Below the pieces are notes generated by a model that saw only the letters and a program-made list of their open reading frames with translations, ran no database searches and had not been told where the DNA came from. Both the position numbers and the translations under genes were made by a program. Below, one piece after another: positions 18,751-27,694 of a DNA stretch of 64,000 nt. The stretch lies in contig NZ_CP025408.1 of assembly GCF_002847305.1 (NCBI RefSeq), positions 372,001-436,000 on the forward strand, read 5' to 3'. Numbering within the stretch: the first letter of the stretch is position 1; the number at the start of each line of letters is the position of its first letter. The stretch is from Paracoccus tegillarcae (GTDB taxonomy: Bacteria > Pseudomonadota > Alphaproteobacteria > Rhodobacterales > Rhodobacteraceae).

Positions 18751-19980
18751 ATGCGCCGCGTCGTCATTACCGGGCTGGGAATCGTCTCGCCCATCGGCAA
18801 CACTGCCGAAGAAGTCACCGCAAGTTTGAAGGCCGGCAAATCCGGCATCGTCGCCGCGCCGGAATATGCCGAGCACGGCTTTCGCAGCCAGGTCCACGGC
18901 ATGCCGCAGATCGACCTGACCGAGCATATCGACAAACGCAACCTGCGCTTTATGGGCCCCGGCGCCGCCTATAACTTCATCGCCATGGAACAGGCGATCA
19001 AGGATAGCGGGCTTGAGGAAAGCGATGTCTCGAACCCGCGCTCGGGGCTGATCATGGGATCGGGCGGGCCGTCCACGTCGAATTTCTTCGAGGCGCATCA
19101 GATCGTCATCGAAAAGGGCGCACCCAAGCGCATGGGGCCGTTCATGGTGACGCGCTGCATGTCCTCGACGAACTCGGCCTGTCTGGCGACGCCTTTCAAG
19201 ATCAAGGGCGTGAACTATTCGATCACCTCGGCCTGTTCGACCAGCGCGCATTGCATCGGCAATGGCGTCGAACAGATCCAGATGGGCAAGCAGGATATCG
19301 TCTTTGCCGGCGGCGGCGAGGAACTGGACTGGACCCTGTCCTGCCTGTTCGACGCCATGGGTGCGATGTCGTCCAAGTATAACGACACGCCCGAAACCGC
19401 ATCCCGCCCCTATGACGCCAGCCGCGACGGTTTCGTCATCGCAGGCGGCGGCGGTGTCGTCGTGCTGGAGGAACTGGAGCACGCGCTGGCGCGCGGCGCC
19501 AGGATCTATGCCGAAGTCACCGGCTACGGCGCCACCAGCGACGGCTATGACATGGTGGCCCCCTCGGGCGAAGGCGGCGAACGGTCGATGCGGGTGGCCA
19601 TGGCCACCGTGCCGGACGATCGCAAGATCAGTTATATCAATGCCCACGGCACCTCGACCCCGGTGGGTGATATCGGCGAGGTCAAGGCCGTGCGCCGCAT
19701 CTTTGGCGAGGGCAGCACACCTGTGATCGGCTCGACCAAGTCGATGACCGGCCATTCGCTTGGCGCGACCGGCGTTCACGAGGCCATCTATTCACTGTTG
19801 ATGATGCAGGGCGATTTCATTGCCCCTTCGATCAATGTCGGCACGCTGGACCCGGAACTGAAGCCCGAGGAAATCGTGACCACCCGTGTTGATGATGCCG
19901 GGCTGGATACGATCATGTCGAACAGTTTTGGCTTCGGTGGCACCAACGCCACGCTGATCATGTCGAAATACCGGGATTGA
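18751..19980 (+). CDS. fabB: 3-oxoacyl-ACP synthase I
   Basis: KAS I condenses malonyl-ACP with acyl-ACP and is the isoform that elongates cis-unsaturated intermediates from FabA. The 409-residue protein has the catalytic triad: Cys162 in [12 protein letters not shown], His299 in [12 protein letters not shown] and His335 in [14 protein letters not shown], matching E. coli FabB within two residues. Start ATG 18751 ([16 protein letters not shown]) is chosen because AAAGGGG lies 6 bases upstream; the frame is open to an ATG at 18736. The gap to fabA is 25 bases. Confidence 0.97.
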   Translation: MRRVVITGLGIVSPIGNTAEEVTASLKAGKSGIVAAPEYAEHGFRSQVHGMPQIDLTEHIDKRNLRFMGPGAAYNFIAMEQAIKDSGLEESDVSNPRSGLIMGSGGPSTSNFFEAHQIVIEKGAPKRMGPFMVTRCMSSTNSACLATPFKIKGVNYSITSACSTSAHCIGNGVEQIQMGKQDIVFAGGGEELDWTLSCLFDAMGAMSSKYNDTPETASRPYDASRDGFVIAGGGGVVVLEELEHALARGARIYAEVTGYGATSDGYDMVAPSGEGGERSMRVAMATVPDDRKISYINAHGTSTPVGDIGEVKAVRRIFGEGSTPVIGSTKSMTGHSLGATGVHEAIYSLLMMQGDFIAPSINVGTLDPELKPEEIVTTRVDDAGLDTIMSNSFGFGGTNATLIMSKYRD

Positions 19981-19984
19981 ATAC

Positions 19985-20770
19985 ATGGGCGAATTGCTGA
20001 ACGGAAAACGCGGCCTTGTGATGGGGGTCGCGAATGACCGTTCCATCGCCTGGGGCATCGCAAGAGCTCTGGCCGATCAGGGCGCGGAACTGGCCTTTGC
20101 CTATCAGGGCGAGGCGTTCGGCAAGCGGGTCGAGCCGCTGGCCGCCAGCGTCGGGTCCGATTTTCTGGTCGATGTCGATGTGACCGATGATGCATCGCTG
20201 GACGCGGCTTTCGCGGCCATCAATGACCGTTGGGGCAAGCTGGACTTTCTGGTCCATGCCATCGCCTTTTCCAACAAGGACGAATTGACCGGCCGTTTCA
20301 TCAATACCAGCCGGTCCAATTTCAAACACTCGCTGGAAATCAGCTGCTATTCCCTGATCGAGGTCGCGCGGCGCGCCCACCCGATGATGGCACCGGGATC
20401 GTCGATCATCACCCTGACCTATGGCGGGTCGAACCGGGTCACGCCGTTCTACAACGTCATGGGCGTGGCCAAGGCGGCGCTGGAATCGACCGTGCGCTAT
20501 ATGGCCAATGACCTTGGTAAAGACGGCATCCGCGTCAACGCCATCTCGCCCGGCCCGATGAAAACGCTGGCCGGTGCGGCCATCGGCGGCGCGCGCAAGA
20601 CCTTTCGTCACACGCAGGAAAACGCCCCCCTTGGCAATGCCACGCTAGAGTCCATCGGCGGCACAGCCGTCTGGCTGACCAGCGATTGGGGCGCCAGCAC
20701 CACGGGCGAGATCGTGATGGTCGATGGCGGCTATCACGTCCTGGGCATGCCGCAATCGGAAAACATATGA
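19985..20770 (+). CDS. fabI: Enoyl-ACP reductase (NADH)
   Basis: FabI reduces trans-2-enoyl-ACP with NADH, the last step of each elongation round. The 261-residue protein has the SDR cofactor region GLVMGVANDRSIAWGIA and the FabI-specific triad Tyr146, Tyr156 and Lys163 (LTYGG; FYNVMGVAK), in the Y-x6-K spacing and with the same numbering as E. coli FabI. It starts 4 bases after fabB and overlaps the next gene (ATGA at 20767), so the dehalogenase and hydrolase genes may share its transcript. FabI is the target of triclosan and diazaborines. Confidence 0.97.
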   Translation: MGELLNGKRGLVMGVANDRSIAWGIARALADQGAELAFAYQGEAFGKRVEPLAASVGSDFLVDVDVTDDASLDAAFAAINDRWGKLDFLVHAIAFSNKDELTGRFINTSRSNFKHSLEISCYSLIEVARRAHPMMAPGSSIITLTYGGSNRVTPFYNVMGVAKAALESTVRYMANDLGKDGIRVNAISPGPMKTLAGAAIGGARKTFRHTQENAPLGNATLESIGGTAVWLTSDWGASTTGEIVMVDGGYHVLGMPQSENI

Positions 20771-21408
20771 TCTGGGTTTTTGACGCCTATGGCACGCTGT
20801 TCGACGTGGACGGCGCGGCGCGAGAGGCCGCAAGGGACGACCCCGCGCTGAAAGACATCTGGCCCGCCCTGTCCGCCGATTGGCGCAAAAAGCAGCTGGA
20901 ATATTCGTGGATGCGCTGTGTCACCGGCGATCACACCGATTTCTGGCAGGTCACCTCCGACGCGCTTGATTGGGCCGCCGAACGTCACGGGCTGGCCGAC
21001 AGCACCCGCCTGCTGGACCTTTATCGCAGCCTGCCCGCCTATCCCGAGGCGCGCGAGGTGCTGGCGGCTTTGCGCGAGCGCGGCCAGACGGCGATCTTTT
21101 CCAACGGCTCGCCGCAGATGCTGGCGGACGCGGCCGGCAGCGCCGGCCTTGCCTCGCATCTGGACGCGCTGCTGTCGGTGGAGACCGCAGGCCGCTTCAA
21201 ACCCAGTGACGAGGCCTACCAGATCGTCACCAAGCATTTCGACTGCGCGCCGGGCGATATCACATTCGTGTCGTCCAACGGGTGGGACATCTATGGCGCC
21301 AGCCGCTTCGGCTTTGACACCGCATGGGTCAACCGCGCGGGCCAGCCCACAGAGCGCCTGCCCCACGGCCCGGCCCGGATCCTAAACGACCTGACAGGAT
21401 TGCTGTAA
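20767..21408 (+). CDS. HAD-family hydrolase, haloacid dehalogenase type II
   Basis: A 213-residue HAD enzyme, the length and style of L-2-haloacid dehalogenases. Motif I VFDAYGTLFDVDG supplies the nucleophilic Asp near residue 5, motif II is IFSNGS, Lys is in GRFKPSDEAYQI, and motif IV is FVSSNGWDIYGAS; the SSNGWD block is typical of type II dehalogenases. The reaction would be hydrolytic dehalogenation of a 2-haloacid or hydrolysis of a phosphate, and context does not decide. The ATG at 20767 overlaps the fabI stop (ATGA); its own stop overlaps the next start (TAATG). Confidence 0.88.
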   Translation: MIWVFDAYGTLFDVDGAAREAARDDPALKDIWPALSADWRKKQLEYSWMRCVTGDHTDFWQVTSDALDWAAERHGLADSTRLLDLYRSLPAYPEAREVLAALRERGQTAIFSNGSPQMLADAAGSAGLASHLDALLSVETAGRFKPSDEAYQIVTKHFDCAPGDITFVSSNGWDIYGASRFGFDTAWVNRAGQPTERLPHGPARILNDLTGLL

Positions 21409-22235
21409 TGCCCCATTTCACCACCGAAGACGGTGCCCGCATCGCCTATTCCGATCACGGAACCGGCCTGCCGGTGCTGTGCCTTGCCGGGCTGACCCGC
21501 AATATGGCAGATTTCGACTATCTGGCCCCGCATCTTACCGATGTCCGCCTGATCCGCATGGATTACCGGGGGCGCGGCCAGTCCGATTTCACAGGTGCCG
21601 CGACCTATACCGTCCCGCAAGAGGGCAAGGACGCGCTGGCCCTGCTGGACCATCTGGGCATCGACAAGGCCGCCGTTCTGGGCACCTCGCGCGGCGGGTT
21701 GATCGGCTTGCTGCTTGCCGCCGTTGCCCATGATCGACTGCTGGGCCTTTGCCTGAACGATGTCGGTCCGGTGATCGAAAAAGACGGGCTGGACCGCATC
21801 AAGGATTATGTCGGGCGCAACCCGTCGGCGCGCGATTACGAGGCTCTCGCCGCGCGCATGGCCGAATTGAACCCCGGCTTTGCGAATGTCCCTGAGGGGC
21901 GCTGGCTGTCGGATGCGCAGAAATTCTACGCGCTGACCGATGACGGATTGCAAATCCGCTATGACGCGGCCCTGCGCGAAGCCTTTCTGGCAGCCTTCGA
22001 GGGCGAAGTGCCGGATCTCTGGCCGCTCTGGCAGGCCACGGCAGGCTTTCCCGTCGCGTTGATCCGTGGCGCGAATTCCGACCTGCTGTCGCATGAGATG
22101 TACCAAGAGATGAAAAACCGTCGCCCCGATGGCAACTATACCGAGGTGCCAGACCGCGCCCATGTGCCATGGCTTGACGAACCCGAAAGCCTCGCGGTCA
22201 TCAAGGCGTGGCTGGGGTCGATGAACGGACCCTGA
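21408..22235 (+). CDS. Alpha/beta hydrolase
   Basis: A 275-residue alpha/beta-hydrolase. The fold is indicated by GTGLPVLCLAGLTRNMADFDYL (oxyanion region), MDYRGRGQSDF, the nucleophile elbow GTSRGGLIG with Ser about 94, and a C-terminal catalytic His in RAHVPWLDEPES. The ATG at 21408 overlaps the dehalogenase stop by one base. Substrate unknown; related proteins are often annotated as 3-oxoadipate enol-lactonase-like or esterases. It is the last gene of the run that begins with fabA and converges on nagA. Confidence 0.85.
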   Translation: MPHFTTEDGARIAYSDHGTGLPVLCLAGLTRNMADFDYLAPHLTDVRLIRMDYRGRGQSDFTGAATYTVPQEGKDALALLDHLGIDKAAVLGTSRGGLIGLLLAAVAHDRLLGLCLNDVGPVIEKDGLDRIKDYVGRNPSARDYEALAARMAELNPGFANVPEGRWLSDAQKFYALTDDGLQIRYDAALREAFLAAFEGEVPDLWPLWQATAGFPVALIRGANSDLLSHEMYQEMKNRRPDGNYTEVPDRAHVPWLDEPESLAVIKAWLGSMNGP

Positions 22236-22266
22236 TGTCACGCCTGTGGTTGTCGGCGGCGCGGCT

Positions 22267-23409
22267 CTAGCGCTCGCGCGCCTTGAACCACTCGCCGCCA
22301 CGGCAGACCGATACGGGATGATAATCCGGGCTGAGCAACAGCAGATCGGCGCTGCGTCCGGGCGCGATCCGGCCATGGGTGGCACCCAGCCCGATCACAT
22401 CTGCGGGGATCGAACTGGCCATCGCCAACGCGCGTTCAGCCGGGATGCCTACCTGTTCGATCAGGACACGAACGGCGCCGGGCAAGGTCAGATCGGCACC
22501 AGCCAGGGTGCCATCGATCAGCGTCAGCCGACCCTTTTCGCGCCGGATGATACGCCCGTGCAGCGCGATCTGTTGTGCATTGGTGCCGGCCAGCGCCATG
22601 CAGTCGGACACCAGAAAGATACCGTGCCTGCGCGCGGCCAGTGCCAGGCGCATGGTTGTCGGGTGCACGTGGATGCCGTCCGCGATCAGCCCCGCCGCGC
22701 AGTCAGAGGCCAGAACCGCCCCGGCCAAACCGGGTGCGCGGTTGCCGATCTGGCTCATGGCGTTGAACAGATGTGTGGCGCAGCGCGCGCCTGCATGCAT
22801 CGCTGCCTGCGCCACTTCCTGACTGCAATCGCTGTGGCCGAGGCTGACGATCACACCGGCCCGCGCCAGCGCCGCGATCTGGTCATGGCGCACCGCCTCG
22901 GGGGCAAGGGTCACCATCAGCGCGGGCAAGGCGCGCGCCGCCGCGCAAAGGCGATCCAGATCCTCGTCTTGCATCGGCCGGATCAACGCCTCGTCATGGG
23001 CACCCTTGCGGCGCGGATCGAGATGCGGGCCCTCGATATGCAGGCCAAGGAAACCCGGCAATTTCCGCCGTGCAGCCTCGACCCCGGCGGCCAGCACACT
23101 GGTCGTGATCTCGGGGCTATCCGTGATCAGCGTGGGCAGGCAGCCGGTGCTGCCAAGGGTCATATGCGTCTCGCAGATCCGCCCGAGCGTTCCCGCAGTG
23201 GTGTTCGCGCCCACCCAGATCCCGCCGCCGCCGTTCACCTGAAGGTCGATCAGGCCCGGGACAATGACGCCATCATGCTTGCGTGCGTCGGCCGGCGCGT
23301 GGTTTGCCGGGATCAGATCGGCGATTTGCCCGTCCTCGATGACCAGCGCCACGTTCGGCAACAGCCGCGCGCCATCAAACACCGCCCGGCCAACGACTAC
23401 CCGTTGCAT
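22267..23409 (-). CDS. nagA: N-acetylglucosamine-6-phosphate deacetylase
   Basis: NagA removes the acetyl group from GlcNAc-6-phosphate to give GlcN-6-phosphate. The 380-residue amidohydrolase shows VIVPGLIDLQVNGGGG, GLHIEGPHLDPRRKGAHDEALI (metal and substrate site), SLGHSDCSQEVA, ATHLFNAMSQIGNRAPGL, and the catalytic Asp in FLVSDCMALAG. The ATG at 23409 lies 6 bases after GGAG and overlaps the upstream SIS gene stop by one base; a GTG three bases earlier is possible. Third gene of gntR-SIS-nagA. It links amino-sugar uptake to the deaminase encoded just upstream. Confidence 0.94.
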   Translation of the reverse strand: MQRVVVGRAVFDGARLLPNVALVIEDGQIADLIPANHAPADARKHDGVIVPGLIDLQVNGGGGIWVGANTTAGTLGRICETHMTLGSTGCLPTLITDSPEITTSVLAAGVEAARRKLPGFLGLHIEGPHLDPRRKGAHDEALIRPMQDEDLDRLCAAARALPALMVTLAPEAVRHDQIAALARAGVIVSLGHSDCSQEVAQAAMHAGARCATHLFNAMSQIGNRAPGLAGAVLASDCAAGLIADGIHVHPTTMRLALAARRHGIFLVSDCMALAGTNAQQIALHGRIIRREKGRLTLIDGTLAGADLTLPGAVRVLIEQVGIPAERALAMASSIPADVIGLGATHGRIAPGRSADLLLLSPDYHPVSVCRGGEWFKARER

Positions 23410-24434
23410 CACACGGTCTCCGTCACCTTGCGCAAATGCGGCGGCGTGTCGGGATCAAAGCCCCGCCGCCGGGCCAGACCCTCGACGCAGTGATAGAAAC
23501 TGGTGATCACAAGCAACGGATCAATCAACGGATGCAGCGGCGGCGCCGATGGCAGGCGCGTCACGCCGGGCACATCGGCATTGGTGACAAACACATCCGC
23601 GCCCTGCTCGGCCAGCCGTTCTGCCGTGGCGGATAGCTGTGGCAGGGCGGCATCCTTGATGCCCAGTGCCAGCACCGGAAAATGCGCCCGCACGATGGCC
23701 GCCGGGCCGTGCAGAACCTCTGCGGCGCTATAGCTTTCGGCATGCAAGCCACTGGTTTCCTTTAGCTTCAGCGCGGCCTCATTGGCCATGGCAACCGACG
23801 GCCCCCGGCCCAGAACGAATACTGAATTCGCGCGCGCCAACCGCGCCATCAGCGGTTCCCAATCCTGCGACAGCGCGCCCGACAGCGCCTCTGGCACAGC
23901 GGCCAGCGCGTCGGACAACGTCTTGTCCTCTTGCCACTCGGCCAGCATGGCCAGCCCGGCCAACGCCGAAGTCACAAAGGTCTTGGTCGCGGCCACGCTT
24001 TTCTCTTCGCCGGCATCCAGTGCAAGGCGATGCGTGGCAGCCTGTGCCATCGGACTGTCGGCGAAATTGGTGATCGCCACGGTCTCTGCGCCGCCCGCAT
24101 CTGCGCCCTTCATCGCATCGACGATGTCAGGACTGCGGCCGGATTGCGAGATTCCGATGCAGACCGCGCGCGCCAGGCGCATGGGTCTGTGATAGATCGA
24201 CGAGACCGACGGCCCGATCGAGGCAACGGGCAGTCCGGCCTGCAACTCGATCGCATATTTCAGAAATGTCGCCGCATGATCCGAAGAGCCGCGGGCCAGC
24301 GTCACGGCGATGTCAATCTCTCGGTTGCGCAGAGCGCGGCCCACCCCGGCCAGGGCGGGGCGCGCCGAGGTCAGAAAGCGCGCGGCGACCTCTGGGATTT
24401 CCGCGATCTCGCGGGCCATGTGGCTCTTGCTCAT
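23409..24434 (-). CDS. SIS-domain aminosugar-phosphate deaminase/isomerase (NagB-II / AgaS type)
   Basis: A 341-residue protein with two SIS domains, like the isomerase half of GlmS without the glutaminase part. The first domain carries ARGSSDHAATFLKYAIE and CIGISQSGRSPDIVDAMKGA; the second carries VLGRGPSVAMANEAALKLKETSGLHAE, with ESYSAAEVLHGPAA close to GlmS and AgaS. In this context it most probably converts glucosamine-6-phosphate to fructose-6-phosphate and ammonia (NagB-II), downstream of NagA. It overlaps the gntR stop (ATGA) and the nagA start (TGATG). Confidence 0.88.
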   Translation of the reverse strand: MSKSHMAREIAEIPEVAARFLTSARPALAGVGRALRNREIDIAVTLARGSSDHAATFLKYAIELQAGLPVASIGPSVSSIYHRPMRLARAVCIGISQSGRSPDIVDAMKGADAGGAETVAITNFADSPMAQAATHRLALDAGEEKSVAATKTFVTSALAGLAMLAEWQEDKTLSDALAAVPEALSGALSQDWEPLMARLARANSVFVLGRGPSVAMANEAALKLKETSGLHAESYSAAEVLHGPAAIVRAHFPVLALGIKDAALPQLSATAERLAEQGADVFVTNADVPGVTRLPSAPPLHPLIDPLLVITSFYHCVEGLARRRGFDPDTPPHLRKVTETV

Positions 24435-25204
24435 GTCTGTGTCCTTTCCTCAGAATCCGCCCATTTCAGTTCGACGGCAAAGTCATAGGCATCGCCGCGA
24501 TAGATCGAGCGGGTCAATTCGACGGCCTTGCCCGAGGGCAGATGCGACACCCGCTCGATCCGCAAGACGGCGGCGCCTTCCGGGATCTGCAGCAGCGGCG
24601 CATCCGTGCGCGAAACGTTCGCGGCCGATATCCTTTGCACCGCGCTGACAGGCCGGTTGCCGGCTGTGGCCAGCCAGTCATACAGCGACGCCTCGACCGC
24701 CATCGGATCAGGCAGCAGCGATTCGGGGATCGAGGCGCGCTCGATCGCCAGCGGCATCCCCTCGACACTGCGCACCCGTTCCAGCCGCGATATCCGATCC
24801 TCGGATCGCAGGCCCAGTGCCATGATCTCATCGGGCGACGGAGTGGCAATGCTGCGCGAGATCCAACGGCTTTCAGCCGTCTGGCCGCGCCGCGCCATAT
24901 CCTCGGTGAACGAGCTTAGCACCGACAGCGCCTGTTCCATCCGACCGATGGGCGCCGAGACAAAGGTTCCCGACCCGCGCCGCTGCACCAGATAGCCCGC
25001 ACGCACCAGTTCATCTATGGCGCGGCGCACGGTGACACGCGACACCCCCGCCCGCGCCGCCAATTCACGTTCGGGCAGAATCGTGTCGCCTGCCTGCAAA
25101 CGTCCGCCGGCAATGGCTTCTGCGATATGGCGATAAAGCCGCAGATACAGCGGGCCGACCCCATCCGCCTCCAGATCGCCAAGTTCGTCAAATGTGTCGC
25201 TCAT
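24431..25204 (-). CDS. GntR-family regulator (HutC subfamily) of the amino-sugar locus
   Basis: A 257-residue repressor-type protein. Residues about 20-85 form the GntR winged helix (YLRLYRHIAEAIAGGRLQAG; LPERELAARAGVSRVTVRRAI; VQRRGSGTFV). The rest is a UTRA effector domain of the HutC/NagR type (SRLERVRSVEGMPLAIERASI). Such regulators usually sense GlcN-6-P or GlcNAc-6-P. The ATG at 25204 follows GGGAGG; the frame is open far upstream but overlaps the control region. It is divergent from the murQ-like gene, and the paired sites at 25249-25269 and 25336-25356 are its likely operators. Confidence 0.9.
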   Translation of the reverse strand: MSDTFDELGDLEADGVGPLYLRLYRHIAEAIAGGRLQAGDTILPERELAARAGVSRVTVRRAIDELVRAGYLVQRRGSGTFVSAPIGRMEQALSVLSSFTEDMARRGQTAESRWISRSIATPSPDEIMALGLRSEDRISRLERVRSVEGMPLAIERASIPESLLPDPMAVEASLYDWLATAGNRPVSAVQRISAANVSRTDAPLLQIPEGAAVLRIERVSHLPSGKAVELTRSIYRGDAYDFAVELKWADSEERTQT

Positions 25205-25248
25205 CCGCTCGCACCCTCCCGGCGCCAAGATCTCGCCCATGTAACGGC

Positions 25249-25269
25249 AGTACCAAAGTAATGCCAAAT
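25249..25269 (-). promoter_or_regulatory. Putative GntR operator, left copy
   Basis: Read on the minus strand, this 21-base site has ATTTGG-ATT followed by TTTGGTA, two direct half-sites 11 bases apart (centre to centre). It matches the site at 25336-25356, read on the plus strand, at 17 of 21 positions. It lies 45 bases before the gntR start, in the right place to control the gntR-SIS-nagA side. Confidence 0.6.
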
Positions 25270-25335
25270 CTTGAAGGCAGCGTCCATCACTTAATTCGTG
25301 GGCCATTTTTCGCCTGATTGAGATCACCGCTTTAC

Positions 25336-25356
25336 ATTTGGTATTTTTTTGGTATT
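25336..25356 (+). promoter_or_regulatory. Putative GntR operator, right copy
   Basis: A 21-base site with two direct TTTGGTATT half-sites separated by one helical turn, 21 bases before the murQ-like start. It is the inverted mate of the site at 25249-25269, and 66 bases lie between the two. The arrangement, one site facing each divergent gene, fits co-repression by the GntR protein encoded next door; binding itself is inference. Confidence 0.6.
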
Positions 25357-25377
25357 GCTTGCCGTGGAGAGGAATCA

Positions 25378-26256
25378 ATGGCACATTCGACCGAGAATCA
25401 GCACGAATCCGGACCGCGGCTTCATCGCTTGCCGCCCGAGGACATCGCCGCCCTGCTGATCGGCGCGCAGATCTTTTCGGCCTTTTCGCTGCACGAGACG
25501 CTGCCGGAATTGGCGGCCGCAGGAGAGGCATCGGCCGCAAGCCTGATCGCCGGTGGCAAGCTGGGTTTTGCCGGCGCGGGTTCCTCGGGCCTGATGGCGC
25601 TGGCTGAACGGCTGGAACTGGCGGGCACATTCGGCATTCCACCCGAAACGACGCCCATCTGCTTTGCTGGCGGCCCCGATGCGTTGCTGCGGCTGCAGGG
25701 GCAGAGCGAGGATCAGGTTGCGCTGGCCGAAGCCGATCTGGACGCCAGCGGGCTGACCAAGGGCGATACGATTATCGCCGTCTCGGCCTCGGGAACGACC
25801 CCTTACACGCTGTCCATCGCACGTCTGGCGCATCAGCGCGGCATCACGGTGATCGGGATCGCCAATGTCGAATATTCTGATCTGCTGAGCATCAGCGACC
25901 ATGCCATTTATCTGGATACCGGCCCCGAAGTGCTGGCCGGATCGACGCGCATGGCCGCCGGAACCGCGCAAAAGATCGCGCTGAATACAATCGCCGTTCT
26001 GATCGGCATCCGGCTTGGCCATGTTCATGACGGCTATATGGTCAACCTGCAGGCCGAAAACGCCAAGCTTGTGCAGCGGGCAGCCGACATCGTCTCAAAC
26101 GTCGCGCAGGTAAAGCGCGACGAGGCGCTGACCGCACTGGAACTTGCACAGGGCGAGGTCAAGACCGCCATCCTGGTCGCACGCGGGCGTTCCGCCGAGG
26201 GCGCGCGCATGGCGATCACACGCAATCACGGGCATCTAGAAGGGTTGCTCGATTAA
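25378..26256 (+). CDS. MurQ-like N-acetylmuramic acid 6-phosphate etherase (SIS domain)
   Basis: A 292-residue SIS protein. MurQ cleaves the lactyl ether of MurNAc-6-phosphate to give GlcNAc-6-phosphate and D-lactate. Family segments in order: GFAGAGSSGLMALAERLEL, GQSEDQVALAEADLDASGL (the region of the catalytic acid), IIAVSASGTTPYTLS, STRMAAGTAQKIALNTIAV and GHVHDGYMVNLQAENAKL. Its product would be the substrate of NagA on the divergent transcript. The ATG at 25378 has GAGAGGAATCA before it. A paralogous role on another sugar ether or phosphate is possible, since the loop after GAGSSG differs from typical MurQ. Confidence 0.8.
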   Translation: MAHSTENQHESGPRLHRLPPEDIAALLIGAQIFSAFSLHETLPELAAAGEASAASLIAGGKLGFAGAGSSGLMALAERLELAGTFGIPPETTPICFAGGPDALLRLQGQSEDQVALAEADLDASGLTKGDTIIAVSASGTTPYTLSIARLAHQRGITVIGIANVEYSDLLSISDHAIYLDTGPEVLAGSTRMAAGTAQKIALNTIAVLIGIRLGHVHDGYMVNLQAENAKLVQRAADIVSNVAQVKRDEALTALELAQGEVKTAILVARGRSAEGARMAITRNHGHLEGLLD

Positions 26257-26294
26257 GAGAGCCGGCAAGCCGGTCCAACAGAGGAGAGACGACG

Positions 26295-27548
26295 ATGATG
26301 AAGACGACAACAGCGATTCTGGCGGCATGGGGGGCCTTGTCCGGCGCGGCCATGGCGCAGGACGTAACGCTGTCCATCGAAAGCTGGCGCACTGACGATC
26401 TGGCGCTGTGGCAGGACACCCTGATCCCCGCTTTCGAGGCTGCAAACCCCGGCATCAAGGTCCAGTTCGTGCCTTCGGCGCCACCGGAATACAACTCGGT
26501 GCTGAACTCGAAACTCGAGGCGGGCAGTGCCGGCGATCTGATCACCTGTCGTCCCTTCGATGCGTCGCTGGCGCTGTTCGATGGCGGCAAGCTGGCCGAT
26601 CTGACCGACCTGGAGGCGATGGCGAATTTCTCGGACGTGGCCAAATCCGCCTGGCAGACCGATGACGGCGCGGCGACGTTCTGCGTGCCGATGGCCAGCG
26701 TGATCCACGGTTTTATCTATAACAAGGCCGCCTTCGACGAACTCGGGCTGGAACCGCCTGCGACCGAAGAGCAGTTCTTTGCCGTTCTGGACGCGATCAA
26801 GGAAGACGGCACCTATATCCCGATGGCGATGGGCACGACCGACCAGTGGGAAGCCGCCACCATGGGTTATCAGAACATCGGCCCGACCTATTGGAAGGGC
26901 GAGGAAGGCCGGCTGGCGCTGATCGATGGCAGCCAGAAACTGACCGATCCGCAATGGGTCGAACCCTATGCCACGCTGGCCAAATGGGCGCCCTATCTGG
27001 GCGATGGCTATGAGGCACAGACCTATGCGGACAGTCAGAACCTGTTCACACTGGGCCGCGCGGCCATCTATCCGGCGGGCAGCTGGGAAATCAGCATTTT
27101 CAACGAACAGGCTGATTTTGAAATGGGTGCCTTTCCGCCGCCGGTCAGGGCCGAAGGCGATACCTGCTATATCTCGGATCATACCGATATCGCACTTGGC
27201 CTGAACGCCGCCTCGCCCAATGCCGACGCCGCCCGCACCTTCCTGAACTGGGTCGGCTCGGAAGAATTCGCAGGCACCTATGCCAACGCGCTGCCGGGCT
27301 TTTTCTCGCTGTCGAATTTCGATGTCGAGATGGAAGATCCGCTTGCCCAGGAATTCGTCAGCTGGCGCGGCGATTGTGAACCCAGCATCCGCTCGACCTA
27401 TCAGATCCTGTCGCGCGGCACGCCGAACCTGGAAAATGACACCTGGGGCGCCTCGGTCGCCGCGATCAAGGGCAGCGAGACGCCCGAAGAGATCGGCCAG
27501 CGTCTGCAGGACGGTCTTGCAAGCTGGTACGAGCCTCAGCAGCAGTAA
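26295..27548 (+). CDS. ABC transporter substrate-binding protein, carbohydrate uptake (CUT1)
   Basis: A 417-residue periplasmic binding protein of the family-1 carbohydrate type. The signal peptide MMKTTTAILAAWGALSGAAMA with an AMA-Q cleavage site is followed by the mature start QDVTLSIESWRTDDLALWQD. FEAANPGIKVQF and the C-terminal ALGLNAASPNADAARTFLNWVGSEEF are characteristic of sugar-binding lipoprotein/SBP folds. It lies between the MurQ-like gene (39-base gap, strong GAGGAGAGA site) and two permeases, so it probably captures an amino sugar or a peptidoglycan fragment. The exact ligand is not deducible. Confidence 0.9.
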   Translation: MMKTTTAILAAWGALSGAAMAQDVTLSIESWRTDDLALWQDTLIPAFEAANPGIKVQFVPSAPPEYNSVLNSKLEAGSAGDLITCRPFDASLALFDGGKLADLTDLEAMANFSDVAKSAWQTDDGAATFCVPMASVIHGFIYNKAAFDELGLEPPATEEQFFAVLDAIKEDGTYIPMAMGTTDQWEAATMGYQNIGPTYWKGEEGRLALIDGSQKLTDPQWVEPYATLAKWAPYLGDGYEAQTYADSQNLFTLGRAAIYPAGSWEISIFNEQADFEMGAFPPPVRAEGDTCYISDHTDIALGLNAASPNADAARTFLNWVGSEEFAGTYANALPGFFSLSNFDVEMEDPLAQEFVSWRGDCEPSIRSTYQILSRGTPNLENDTWGASVAAIKGSETPEEIGQRLQDGLASWYEPQQQ

Positions 27549-27575
27549 GTCCTCCCCGAACTACTGTTGCTGACA

Positions 27576-27604
27576 TGTCCCAGGCGGAAGAGCCGCCTGG
27601 GACA
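27576..27604 (+). promoter_or_regulatory. Perfect 12-bp hairpin between binding-protein and permease genes
   Basis: TGTCCCAGGCGG and its exact complement flank a 5-base loop, 28 bases after the binding-protein stop. No T-run follows, so it is not a classic terminator. Hairpins in this position commonly shield the upstream binding-protein mRNA from 3' decay, giving more binding protein than permease; that role is inference here. Confidence 0.7.
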
Positions 27605-27694
27605 CCCTGAAAAACCCGCAGATGCAGGATCGACGGATCACGCCACTTTCACAGTCGGCAGGCGATCCGTGGCTGCATCGCAACAGGCGAGATT

